From Azolla pinnata (taxonomy: Eukaryota > Streptophyta > Polypodiopsida > Salviniales > Salviniaceae): 37,792 nt of DNA. The notes under the pieces are model-generated. The model ran no database searches and was not told the origin of the DNA. It was given only the letters and a program-made list of their open reading frames with translations. The translations under genes and the position numbers were made by a program. The stretch is taken from positions 14,936 to 52,727 of the forward strand of contig JBBBWG010026513.1 in the NCBI GenBank assembly GCA_037176905.1, written 5' to 3'. This document shows positions 1-10,235 of this stretch, piece by piece (position 1 is the first letter of the stretch; every line of letters starts with the position of its first letter).

Positions 1-90
1 CTTATTCGTGATCGAATTGGATCGAATCCGTCGCTTATTCGTGATCGAATTGGATCGAATCCGTTGCTTATTCACGATCTAATGAGATTT
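1..90. repeat. 33-bp direct tandem repeat, 2+ copies
   Basis: Positions 1-33 and 34-66 are the same 33-bp unit, starting CTTATTCGTGATCG, with one mismatch near the end. A third, decaying copy starts at 67. The array is cut by the window edge, so the copy number is unknown. No coding or structural role is visible. Confidence 0.85.
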
Positions 91-962
91 GCAAACGATT
101 TGGGATTGCACCGATGAAAAATTTCAGGGGCCTTTGCACACGGCGGAAGCTCTCGATTTCATGGAATGTAATTTGGGGTGAAGAAGATCTTGATTCACGA
201 GACGTTTTTTTGTGATGAAGAATCCGATCTCACGTGCATTATTTCTTACCGTAAGGAGTTTCCGGTATTGTCGGTTGAAGAAAAATGGGCCGTGATTTCA
301 TGGGCATAATCTGTGGGGAAAATATGAAGAGTTGAAATAGGAACAGGGCAAGTGCAAATTTTTTTTTTGCAGGCTGCAAATTACTTCTACTTTTCTGTCT
401 TGTCTTCTTTTTTTTTTGTTCTCCTTCCATAAAAACTGCTAAGAAAATCTCTCCATAATTTTCTCTGTTTTTAAGTCCGTTCTCGGCAATCAGATTTGTG
501 ATTAGTTATTTACAGTGGTAGAAATTTCACATCCAATTTCGAAACTAATTTGTGAACTGATGATCCCCATTTTTTTTCTCTTTTGATCCAGAAGTTTTTT
601 GCTTCCTTTTCTCTTTCTGTTTCTGTTTTACTAAAATTGGCCGATTCTTCATTATCTTTCTTATTCTGATTTCTGAAAAACAATCCGGGGGTGGTTTTGT
701 TCTTTTTTTTTTTAGTTCTGAAATTTGGGGCAAGTGAAAATTATTTCACTCTGGTTTTTGTTTGTTTTGGCGGCCTGTTAAAAACGGAGCTTTTCAATTT
801 GATGCAAAATGATTCTGTTTTGATCTTTCTTTTTACAAATCAGCAAAACAGATAAGAGTAAGAAGAAGATAGAAAAAAAAAAGAGCAGACAATTCCTTCT
901 TCTTGCCGCTTGGCACCTTGAAAGAAAATGGAAATTCAGTTATAATTAATTACTTATACATG
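91..962. other. AT-rich upstream region without a gene
   Basis: No convincing coding region. The short minus-strand reading frames here are lysine-rich translations of poly-T tracts. The stretch probably holds distal promoter sequence for the RING-H2 gene downstream. Confidence 0.5.
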
Positions 963-980
963 TGTATATATATATAGATA
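963..980 (+). promoter_or_regulatory. possible TATA-type core promoter of the RING-H2 gene
   Basis: A TGTATATATATATAGATA run lies about 490 bp upstream of the RING-H2 start codon. It is followed by the CT-rich, triplet-repeat sequence typical of a plant 5' leader. This is a composition-based guess only; the start of transcription cannot be seen, and the run could be a plain TA microsatellite. Confidence 0.25.
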
Positions 981-1177
981 TGAAATTTAATCCCTGTGAC
1001 TGTGTGGGGAGGGGATTTTGTAGCAGAGAAGCAAACTCCAAATTCAACCAAATTCTTCTTCTTCTTCTTCACAAGAAACAGAATTCATCAAAAGCCCACA
1101 AAAAAATTCTCAACAAATCCCCAACCATTTTGATTTTAGAGGAACCAAATTGTTCATTAAAATAGAGTAAAGACCCA

Positions 1178-1185
1178 TCCCCACC

Positions 1186-1219
<34 letters not shown>

Positions 1220-1249
1220 TCATCATCTTCTTCTTCTTCTTCTTCTTCA
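1178..1249. repeat. compound triplet microsatellite (CAC)n(CAT)n(CTT)n
   Basis: Three adjoining triplet runs, CCA/CAC then ATC/CAT then TTC/CTT, in the presumed 5' UTR of the RING-H2 gene. The frames they open on the minus strand (poly-Gly, poly-Asp, poly-Glu) are artefacts of the repeat. Confidence 0.9.
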
Positions 1250-1366
1250 TCTGCAGCCAAGCTCTGTCAGAGCTTCAAGCTCCGAGTGATTTTTCTCTGC
1301 CCTGTGGCAAATACTTAATTTCTAATCTATGCTGGGATTATCTTTAATTTAGAGACAAGCAAACCA

Positions 1367-1423
1367 ATGGTGGTGATGATGCCGATGATGCTGTCTACAA
1401 GTTTCAAGCTTTCTCCTCTGTAA
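1367..1423 (+). CDS. Met-rich upstream ORF (18 codons) in the RING-H2 leader
   Basis: ATG at 1367 opens an 18-codon frame, MVVMMPMMLSTSFKLSPL, that stops with TAA at 1421-1423. That is 46 nt before the RING-H2 start at 1470. Five of the first eight codons are ATG. If the mature leader includes this stretch, scanning ribosomes meet it first, so it could lower translation of the ligase. It may be chance; there is no evidence of translation. Confidence 0.3.
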   Translation: MVVMMPMMLSTSFKLSPL

Positions 1424-1469
1424 AATCAAATTAACCTCGAATCAGGAGATTCAATAATTGAGTCATATC

Positions 1470-3408
1470 ATGTCTAGGCAGGGAGGAGCAGCCAGTGATT
1501 GTGGTTCTCCATCTACTGATATGGCTAACAATCTGCCATCATCATCCTCCTCCTCTTGTTCAAGCCCTGCAGCCGCTACTTCACCGCAGTTGCAGCTCTA
1601 CCAGACCATCATATTTGCTACCCCTGTCCTCTTCTCCTTCTTCCTGCTCATCTTGTTCTGCTTGCTCTGCATCAAGCGTCGCCGCGATGCCGTCAACATC
1701 CAGAATGCTGCTCACCCCAATACTGCGAGGCACTCCTTCCATCCGCTGGTATGTTGAATTCTAAACTATGCTCCAATGCCTTCTTACAGTTCATGATTTT
1801 TGTCCATAATTCATTCATGTGGTGCGGCCATGGTTTCTCCATTTCTGCATAGTCAGGGCCATGGATATTGTCTGTTTGTGTGTTCCATGTGGTATACAGC
1901 CATGGTTTGCCCTTCCTTGTATAACCATGGCCATGCTTTCAACCGTGGTTTGCCCATTGTTGTATAGCCACTGGCCTTGATTTGCCTATCCTTGCATAAA
2001 CGATGATTATGGTTGCCATACCATATCCCATGGCTTGCCCATAGTTGCATATATCCATGGCATCGTGTAACCATGGCCATGGCTGTAGCTTGTTCATTGC
2101 TGTTCACAACCATGGTTGGGGCCATTTTCCATTGTTATTATGGCCAGCATACATCTTTGCTCTGCCCTTTTACGTCTTAACCATAGCCATGAAGGTGTCT
2201 CCTCCATTGTTGTGTAGCCATGGCGATTGTTGTGTCTTGTCCATTGTTGTATAGAGCCATGGCTTGCCCATTGTTCTGGCTGTGATCTATCTTTCAAAAT
2301 GATTCAAGGTGGCTTGTTCTTCTTTGATGGGTAAGAAAAAAAAAACTTATCTAAACCATATCTGTTGTGCGCTCTGGTATGCACCTTGGTAGAAACTTGG
2401 CTTACATCTCCAAAGGAGTGTAGGGAAATGCCCAAACACTTACTTGTCCTGCAAGCTCCTTCCGGAATGGTTTAGAGAAATTCCCACAATTTTCCCACAA
2501 CTCAGTATGTCCACCTCTTATGGGCTTGTGATGAATCGATATGATGAAGGTGAAGCTTGTTGCACATGGTACAGAAAAAACACATGAAGGTGAAGCTTGT
2601 TTGATGAGTTTGGTATGTCCATGCTCATGGTGTGCATGATGGGTGGGTACCCAGGATGCATATGTATTATGTGTCTGTGTAGGTGTGCCATTCCAATGAT
2701 GCGTGCACATGAGTGTTTTTCCATTTCCATCATCTGACACAAGACATGTTGTATCATGGGCCTATAAGCTGATCTTGTGTTTCAGTTCCATCATCAGCAG
2801 GGTCTCAGCAAATCATTCAGACAGATGTTGCCAGTTATTCCGTTCGACGAGAAGCTTGCAGCATCAAGCGAACATAATCAGTAAGTATTGCCAAAACCGA
2901 AATTTGAGTCTAAAAGGATAAGGGCAGGTCGGTGGGTTTTTCTTTTTTGTTCTTCTGTTGTCGGCCTAACATATATATCATCCTATGGATCAGATGTGCT
3001 GTGTGCCTAGGAGAATATCAACTGAACGAGAAGCTACAGCAATTGCCTGTATGCAAGCATCTGTTCCATGTCCAGTGCATCGACGAGTGGTTGGCGAAGA
3101 ACACGACATGTCCGATCTGCCGGATCTCTCTGGCGCAGGATGCACTGATAGTGCATAAGAACCCTGCCGAGGCCTTCGATGATCCATTGAGGCCCATGGG
3201 TCATCATCTGAATCGGAGATGGGAGGAAAGGGTTGCTGCCGCAAATATGGCCATGGCAAGCTCGGAACACAATAGTGGAATGAGATTGTCATCGGATGGC
3301 ATCGATCGGGGCCGAGCTGATGTCGCCAGCAGCAGCGGAACCTCCACCATAGCTCCTTCTCCTCCTCGATTTAGCGCCGAGCATTCGATCGACATCGAGC
3401 GCAGCTGA
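1470..3408 (+). CDS. ATL-type RING-H2 finger E3 ubiquitin ligase, membrane-anchored
   Basis: Three exons: 1470-1748, 2786-2880 and 2994-3408, giving 262 aa, with GT-AG junctions whose phases (0, then 2) agree. The start is the first ATG in frame; an upstream TTG is not a credible start. A Ser-rich N-terminus leads into one membrane segment at about residues 46-68, followed by a KRRR stop-transfer patch. The GLD-like box GLSKSFRQMLPVIPF sits at about 99-113. A canonical RING-H2 follows, with zinc ligands C126, C129, C145, H147, H150, C153, C164 and C167, the pre-Cys3 proline P143 and the E2-contact W157. ATL proteins recruit E2 enzymes and ubiquitinate targets at endomembranes. The YQTIIFATPVLF membrane segment and the KLQQLP spacing resemble the ATL7/ATL59/RHA4A subgroup, but the exact orthologue cannot be set from sequence alone. 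The C-terminal about 90 residues are low-complexity, Ser/Arg-rich and probably disordered. Confidence 0.9.
1820..2290. repeat. CCATGG-rich degenerate minisatellite in intron 1 of the RING-H2 gene
   Basis: Intron 1 (1749-2785) holds many imperfect copies of a roughly 25-50 bp motif built from TTGCCCATTGTTGTATAG followed by CCATGG. The word CCATGG or a near match recurs every few dozen bases. The reading frames it opens on both strands (His/Met-rich) have no protein character. Confidence 0.75.
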
Positions 3409-3459
3409 AGCTCTTCGAAAGTGACTAAATCTCTCGTGACGGCAAGCAAATCTTCATGC

Positions 3460-3612
3460 ATACAGACATTAGGCTTAGATAGATCTAGATGTATTCATGT
3501 GTGTATATGTATAGATGTATGCATGGATCTGATAACCACTGTACCGCATACATACATAGATACATACAGATAGCTGGATAGGTGTATGTAAATGTATGTA
3601 TGGGTCCGAGAG
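3460..3612. repeat. GTAT/GATA-type simple repeats in the RING-H2 3' region
   Basis: An alternating run of tatgta, catacata and gatag tetramers follows the RING-H2 stop codon, probably inside the 3' UTR. It can form weak inverted pairings (tatgtatg against catacata), but no defined element is recognised. Confidence 0.6.
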
Positions 3613-4094
3613 CCACCATATCATATATTTTGGAGATCACGCCATGTTTTGTTTTCATTTTTCTTTTCTTCTTTTAGCTGGAAGGGTGAACACATGGATT
3701 ATCAGACAAGAAGAACCCTGTATTGTTTGAGCCAGACAAAGACTACTTCCTCCTACTCCCCACCCCGCCCCCTCCCCCACTCCTTGTCATCTGTATTTTT
3801 CTTTTGCCTTTGTGGCGGATCACACAGCTGCAGTTTGTTGTATATATAGAATAGAACAGGGGATGTTGGTTGGTTTCAGTGATGGAAGCTTGTGTGTGTA
3901 TCATTACGTAAATGGCATATTTAGTCACGAGGATGAGCATCTAAAATCTTTCACATCATGATTAAACAAATTGCAGCAAAACAGACAATTCTTTGTGAAT
4001 CACTGGAAACCGAGCTGAAGCTCAATGGGACTTATCTACTAAAGTGTGTTTTAGTCTTTGCCATTTTTGTTCTATAATTTTGTGTATATACATA

Positions 4095-4480
4095 TATCAC
4101 AGGACGTGCATGTGGAACACTACAGAAATAGAACCAGTGTCTTCTAAATTTTGATTTTTAAGTTTGGTATAGAAATTGATAGCTATTGCCTGCATTTTGT
4201 GTATCTGTACCTGTATAGAGCAGAATGTGGTGAGGGGAACACTAGAGAAATCGAATTAGTTGAAGTTCTGAGATTTTTTTGAAGTTTTGAATAGAAACCG
4301 ATAGCTTCTATAATTCTGGGTATTATGGCTATTGAATCAGTATCTATCTAAATTCTGATTTGTAAGTTCTGAACAGAGAAATTGACAGCTATTGCATGTT
4401 CTGTAAATTTGGGCAGATTTTGCATTGAGAACTTGAACCAGTATTGAAGTTTTGAATGGAGAATTAGACAGCTACTATGG
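4095..4480. repeat. degenerate tandem repeat, about 100-140 bp unit
   Basis: Phrases such as GAACACTA(C/G)AGAAAT, (A/T)GAAGTT(T/C)TGA and GACAGCTATTGC recur three to four times with many substitutions. The order of the phrases is kept, so this is an old tandem duplication and not simple sequence. It is non-coding. Confidence 0.6.
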
Positions 4481-5460
4481 AAAATCAGTGGTACGCAAAT
4501 TGAATGGCGTTTTGTATCCATCTCATCGGTAGCTTTTTCTCATCTTGTACTAGGAGATTCTTTTAGAGAGAACTGTTGGGGAGGGATTGCTGGCTTGGAG
4601 TGATGACATTTTACCCATCCAGAGTTATTGCAAAAGCTTTGATAAAACTGAGGACAAAGGAGTTCCTTCAATGGATCTGAAGCTTTTGGAAGCTTTGACG
4701 AAAGGTGGAGGAGGAGATTGGGCAGAGGTTAAAGCATGTTGGGCTGCATTATTACTCATCATTGTGACAAAGGAACTGTTGGATCTGGATGGGAAAATTT
4801 TTGTAACCAGATAGGCATATGACATTTGCATAGCAGGCCTTCAATTTTTTTCTAACCTTTTAAAAAGCGAAGGAATACGGTCATATGTCGAAAGCTGATG
4901 CTGCTACAGCTTATCTTTGCATCCATCTGATGTAAAAACATATATGCTGGAGATGAACAGGCTTGTGCGCTGTCGATTGCGTGTGTACTTCGAAGCCTGA
5001 TGGTTTTCCTCGACCAGAACAGTAGTAGCATGCAAGTCTTTAGAAACCTGTCTTCTGGTACATAATACCATTCATCCAAAGATGAGCTGAAGTGTAATGG
5101 TCTGTACACACACATACAGACAATCTACTTCAAAAAAAAACAAGCAAGCTACTGCAGATAGTACACAGAACTATACGATTTCAAGGTCTTCTTTCAGCAT
5201 TTACCCATCAGGTAACCACTTGCACTCCTTGGTCGGCCTTATACAAAAGAAAATGTATAAACTGTTGGGTTTCAGATTGCTCCCTCAAATCGTTCATGTG
5301 ATTCACAGTAACTGGATCACTTGCATCGATTTTGTTTTATCATTAACGAATAACAGATATAGCTCGTTATAGAAAACAGACTCGAGAGAATTGTCCCAAA
5401 TTTGTGGTTGATTCATACCATGAATCTCCCTCTTCACATAAATGGAAGCTGGCTATAGCC
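4481..5460. other. spacer with no supported gene
   Basis: A reading frame at about 4587-4814 (+) has fairly protein-like composition (a Gly-rich turn, then a hydrophobic stretch). It begins at a non-ATG codon and matches no family I know. Nothing else here looks coding on either strand. Confidence 0.4.
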
Positions 5461-6190
5461 CATACAAAATACATAGAAGTTACAACTTCTGGCCCATGAA
5501 CTCTTGCTAGATTTTTCATAAACCTTTATACAATGCAGCACATGTTAATCTGATATGCAGGGATTCAGTTCAGCTGAAAAACGAAGTCCATACCAAATCC
5601 GCCAAATCCTCATGTACACTTTATCCATAGATAAGAGTTCCAGATTTGGTTTAAATACACTAGACCATTCCAAATGCATCCATATCATCGTGTATGGAAG
5701 CGGGCTGGCTTGTAGAAATATACATAGAGAACTGGCCCATGCATTCTTGCCCATGCATTCTTGCTAGATTTCATAAACCTTCACAAAGCATATCACAAAG
5801 GTATATAGTGGGCTTCCGTCCACTCTAATATATTTAGACACACCAGAATGTACTTCTGACCCCAAGAATTACATTTCGATCTGATATGCCTAGGATCAAG
5901 TTCAGCTGAAAAACCCAGTCCCACACCAAATTCGCCGAATCCTCCTGTCCGTTTATCCATACATAGGATTTTAGAATTCGGTTAAAAATGCTGATCCGCT
6001 CCAAATGCATTTGATCATCATGTCGATGCTGACCTGAACAAAAGCCATACCAAATTCACCAAATCCTCATGTACATTTATCCATACATAGGTTAAAAGAG
6101 CTAGATCCATTTCAGATGTGTTCAATCATCGTGCCAATGAATACTTGAACAAAACTATACATGTATCCATTACATAGGGTTCAAACTTGC
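5460..6190. repeat. degenerate tandem repeats (250-340 bp unit plus a shorter sub-unit)
   Basis: The order of phrases in the first copy is: TTGCTAGATTT(TT)CATAAACCTT, CTGATATGC, TTCAGCTGAAAAAC, ACCAAATCCGCCAAATCCTC, then TTTATCCATA. All of these recur in a second copy from about 5725. The ACCAAATTC...CAAATCCTCATGTACA part appears a third time at about 6046 and fades by 6180. No reading frame is kept between copies. Confidence 0.7.
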
Positions 6191-6330
6191 TTCGAAAAGA
6201 AAATGGGGATTAGGATCCATTTTCAATTTGCCTCAGGATCCTCAATCTATCGAGGTTGTACTAAGAAACAGATCGCTCATATATGCATGTGTCTTCGATC
6301 CGCAGATGTAATTATGTTTCAACTGCTCGA

Positions 6331-7563
6331 TCAATCCTGACCCAGCTTCTCGCGGCGCGCTTCATCCCTCTTCTTCTCCGCGACGAAAGCCTCTCCACTC
6401 ATCCCGAAGATATCTGCCCTCCGGTGGTAATCATCGGGTGTCTTCCCAGCATCCTTGTTGAAAACTGCTCTCTCCCATCGAGCCAGTTCCTCCATCTCCG
6501 ATACCCTCTCTTCTTCATCCACCACGTTGCTGGTAAGCTTCTTACTCCCCAAATCTGAAGCCTCGGATATGGAACCTTCGTCACATTGGCGCTCGCTCCA
6601 TCCAAACATGAGGTGATCTCGGATCTCGTCCTCTGTCATTTCCCCAGTCTTTACCGACGGAAGAACAGAAACATCTGCCACTACAGCCTCTCCCTCTGCG
6701 CCCACTTCCACGCCCCTTTCGCCTGGCCATAGCTCTGAATCCATGTCCTTATGACCAGGGCCTATACTTTCTTGCTCACTTTTTGGCTTCTCACTCTGAT
6801 CCATGGCGCTAGGGTCGCGCTTACTGATACTTACCATTTTGGTATTGTGATTACGGCCATCAATTCCCTCAGTGTCGCTGTGACCTCCAGGATGTGAGAT
6901 TAGTCCATGGCAGCCCAATCTACTGTTGTCGTTGTCGTTGTCACAGCCAGCCATGGAATCTTCAAGAACCTCTATGGAATCTTCGGAATCTCCAAGAATG
7001 TCTTCTGGGACAGGCTCCAATGTGCCATCAGCTTTGCGGAGAGCGTGCGAAATGCGGTGGCCAGATGCAGATTCCTCTTCTTCATTGCATCGGTTCTTGT
7101 CATCGCCCCCTTCGGGCTTAAGGGCATTTTCTTCTCCATCTGGGGTGGCATCAACAGTGTTCATCCAAGCCGCAGGCTGCGAGATTCTAAACTCATCTGT
7201 GTTGTACCGGTCCCCTCTGGAAGTTGCATGTACCTTCTTTCTTCTCTTTGCATACACTGTTACCTTAATTAGGGTTTTTGGGCTTTCTCAGAAAAGCTTA
7301 GTAAACAACCGTGACTAGTAGTATCATAAAGCTCCACACCATATCCATGGAGAGAACATAAACAGAGAGAAAGAGAGATGCTCTACCTGCGTGGAAGGTG
7401 CAGACCACATTTTGGCATGTAGCGCCTCATGGAGCTCCGGCTTCAGGAAATGTTGTTGCGGGAGATTCCGCAATGAGATCATCATCATATTCTGGTTGGG
7501 TGTGTTGAAGACATGATCTGTCAGCGTTGCAGAGGATGCAGGCTTCACGATCAGCAGCACCAT
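6331..7563 (-). CDS. acidic hydrophilic protein of unknown function (two-exon model)
   Basis: Proposed exons on the minus strand are 7563-7387 and 7263-6331, giving 369 aa, with a 123-bp GT-AG intron in phase 0 on both sides. The long downstream frame has no ATG near its N-terminus: its apparent start at 7257 is GTG, and the open frame reaches back to a TGA at 7290-7288. That is why I join it to the upstream exon, whose ATG lies in a good plant context (GAGAGCCATGG). The protein has no membrane segment. It has a basic patch AKRRKKVH just after the junction (possible nuclear signal), a long acidic, Ser/Asp/Asn-rich middle, and a charged C-terminal segment around EELARWERAVFNKDAGKTPD that looks helical and is the likeliest conserved part. 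I do not recognise the family. The alternative is a one-exon gene starting at the internal Met of AAWMNTVDA. Confidence 0.45.
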
Positions 7564-7617
7564 GGCTCTCGCTCGATCTCCTTCCACTGTGTCCGGGGAG
7601 AAATGGTTCTTGCTAAA

Positions 7618-7836
7618 TCGCCCAAAATGGAAAGGAATCTTGGTGTCCGGCCAAAAAGGGAAAGATTCTGCATGAACACTCACTCCAAAAATGCTGATTT
7701 GCCCAAAATGGAAAAGAATCTTCTCACTGTGGATTGGTTCAATTTAGTACATTCAAGATTCTGCATGAGCAATCACTCTGATTTGCCCAAAATGGAAAAG
7801 AATCTTGTCACTGTGGATTGGTTCAATTTAGCATGA
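7618..7836. repeat. 81-84 bp tandem repeat upstream of the unknown acidic-protein gene
   Basis: GCCCAAAATGGAAA(A/G)GAATCTT begins at 7620, 7701 and 7785. The last two copies share almost the whole following stretch (CACTGTGGATTGGTTCAATTTAG), and GATTCTGCATGA recurs at 7674 and 7757. The array lies directly 5' of the proposed start codon at 7563 (minus strand), so it may fall in that gene's promoter or leader. Confidence 0.85.
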
Positions 7837-8929
7837 TGAATGTACTATCTATTCTTGGTGAATAGGTATTGCATTTGTTGTGGTGAATAGATACTGCATC
7901 TGTTCTAGTGTTAGATACTACTCAATGAGATGCTCAATGAGATTGTGGTTCTTAGATTACTTACTGTCTGCTTGGTCAATGCAGGCTACTGACTCATCTC
8001 GAGCGAATCGATCCACCGACGCATCGTAATTGATTCTGATTCCGATGATATGATTCCAGTTTTCCGATGCCATCCTCCAGCACGTTCCACAGTTGTCGAT
8101 CCCCTCCGAATACAAAGGAATCGTGCCAAACTCGCCTTCGCATACAGCTCTCGCACAACTCGTTGTTTAATAGTGAAAAAAAAAGCTCGGTAGGGTCCTT
8201 ACAATCAGTTCGCACCGAATCGGTCTAGTATGCGAAGTTATGGACAAAGGACAAACGTTAGGGATCGATGCCACTTCGATTCGGCAGAATTAATTTGCCG
8301 ATATCTCCCAAATAACTTGCAACATCACACGATGCAAAGAAGCAAACCGGTGACATGAAGTTACAAGTTGGTGCTTTTGGCAAGTCGCCGATCCTTCGAT
8401 CGCGACTTGTGTATACACGTCAATATAATCATCGAAAAATCAACAAGACTCGCACAATCGACATGTTCTGTTGGGTGTCACATTTGGAGGCAATGCTCGA
8501 ATGAATGGCAATTGTCTTGATCGCATCCGTCAGCCATTGGTCTCTGGTGCTTAATGTTACTGCTTTGGTTCAACACCAGTTGTGAAGCGTGTTTATGTTT
8601 TGACCCTTTGTATCTTGATGTATACGACATATGTTGCGATTGTGTCCGATTAGATCTATATTCGTAATTTGTTTATGACATCGATCTCTCTGTTTCAGAA
8701 GACCATCAGTTCTAGCATGCTTCGGGGGCCATGCAGTGTCACAATTGCATAAACCGGAATGTTGAGGCAAGCCAAACAATAAGCAATCTCCACGGATAGG
8801 AATCACATGGATGATGATCACAAAGTGCAGCATTTCCAATTCAGTTCTTCAAGTGCAACTGATTTTTCATAGCAAGAGGCCCAACCCAGAAGCTATTGAT
8901 ATCCCTTTGTAAGCTGAAAGAGGTTTGGT
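7837..8929. other. spacer with no supported gene
   Basis: It begins with a short tandem motif, GTGAATAG(G/A)TA(T/C)TGCAT, repeated twice at 7857-7905. Minus-strand frames at 7994-8215 and 8570-8839 have no family resemblance I can name and lack a supporting gene structure. Remnants of a mobile element cannot be excluded, but I see no terminal repeats or target-site duplications. Confidence 0.45.
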
Positions 8930-10135
8930 GCGTAATGGTCTACACAACCCATGGAAGATCCCAGAAAGGTTGGTGTTTTTCTCCGATCGGGCGTGTTCGG
9001 ATGCACCTCAAGGATCATGGCCACAACCCATGGGTTTTTTCTCGATTGGCCATGTTTGGATGCAACTCAAGATCAGGGACACATCCCATGGAAGATTCCA
9101 AAATGGTTGGATCAAGGACACAACCCACGGAAGATTCCAGAATGGTTGCATCAGGGACACAAGATTCCAGAATGGTTGGATCAGAGATTCCAGAATGGTT
9201 GGATCAGAGATTCCAGAATGGTTGGATCAGGGACGCAACCCATGGAAGATTCTAGAAAGGCAGGCTGGTGTTTTTATCGATTGGCTGTGTGGACACAGCC
9301 CATGGAGGATTCCAGAATGGTTGGATCAGAGACACAACCCATGGAAGATTCTAGAATGGTTGGATCAGGGACACAACCCACGGAAGATTCCAGAGAGGTT
9401 GGTGTTTTTCTCGATCGGCTGTGTGGACACAGCCCATGGAGGATTCCAGAATGGTTGGATCAGAGACACAACCCATGGAAGATTCCAGAATGGTTGGATC
9501 AGGGACACAACCCACGGAAGATTCCAGAGAGGCTGGTGTTTTTCTCGATCGGCTGTGTGGACACAGCCCATGGAGGATTCCAGAATGGATGGATCAGAGA
9601 CACAGCCCATGGAGGATTCCAGAATGGTTGGATCAGAGACACAACCCACGGAAGATCCCAGAATGGTTGGATCAGGGACACAACCCACGGAAGATTCCAG
9701 AGAGGCTGGTGTTTTTCTCGATCGGCTGTGTGGGCACAGCCCATGGAGGATTCTAGAATGGATGGATCAGAGACACAGCCCATGGAGGATTCCAGAATGG
9801 TTGGATCAGGGACACAACCCATGGAAGATTCCAGGATGGTTGGATCAGGGACACAACCCACGGAAGATTCCAGAGAGGCTGGTGTTTTTATCAATCGGCC
9901 AGATTCCAGAATGGGTGGATCACCGTGGAAGATTCCAGGGGCACAGAGTCCATGGAAGATTCCAGGGACATGGAAGATTCTAGGGGCACAGAGTCCATGG
10001 AAGATTCCAGGGACATGGAAGATTCCAGGGGCACACAACAGAGTCCATGGAAGATTCCAGGGACATGGAAGATTCCAGGGACATGGAAGATTCCAGGGAC
10101 ACAACAGAGTCCATGGAAGATTCTAGAAGGTTGGA
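8930..10135. repeat. 1.2 kb minisatellite, 39-bp unit with 134/173-bp higher-order structure
   Basis: The basic unit is about 39 bp (GGGACACAACCCATGGAAGA, then TTCCAGAATGGTTGGATCA). Groups of units are closed by a spacer containing GGTGTTTTTCTCGATCGGCTG. That spacer falls at about 9267, 9401, 9535, 9708 and 9881, so higher-order periods are 134, 134, 173 and 173, differing by exactly one 39-bp unit. From about 9920 the array changes to short units, CATGGAAGATTCCAGGG(G)(A/C)ACA. Because 39 is divisible by 3 and the unit has no stops, long frames open on both strands (352 and 391 codons on +). The 134/173-bp steps shift the frame, so all frames show the same peptides in rotation. I treat it as non-coding satellite. 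Confidence 0.95.
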
Positions 10136-10235
10136 AATGGAAGGGCATTTCTTGCAATTATGGAAATCTACGTCTTCGTCGAGGCTCGCTCGTACTGGCA
10201 TAGCGGGTGAGCCATCGCCGGGAACCTCTCTGGCT

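Noticed and set aside
2402-2757. His-rich minus-strand frames opposite RING-H2 intron 1
   Set aside because: Composition reflects CATG-rich sequence on the opposite strand. No start context, no domain, and they overlap an intron of a well-supported gene.
7269-7277. Telo-box (AAACCCTAA on the minus strand) as promoter of the unknown acidic-protein gene
   Set aside because: In the two-exon model it falls inside the intron near the acceptor, so it would not be a promoter element. It is only meaningful if the one-exon model is right.
7994-8839. Possible retrotransposon remnant
   Set aside because: The translated frames have no reverse transcriptase, integrase or gag motif I can point to, and no terminal repeats or target-site duplications are visible.
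8925-10126. Two long plus-strand frames (352 and 391 codons) and a 201-codon minus-strand frame
   Set aside because: They are all translations of the 39-bp minisatellite. The same peptide phrases rotate through the frames because superunits are not multiples of 3, so no frame is under coding constraint.
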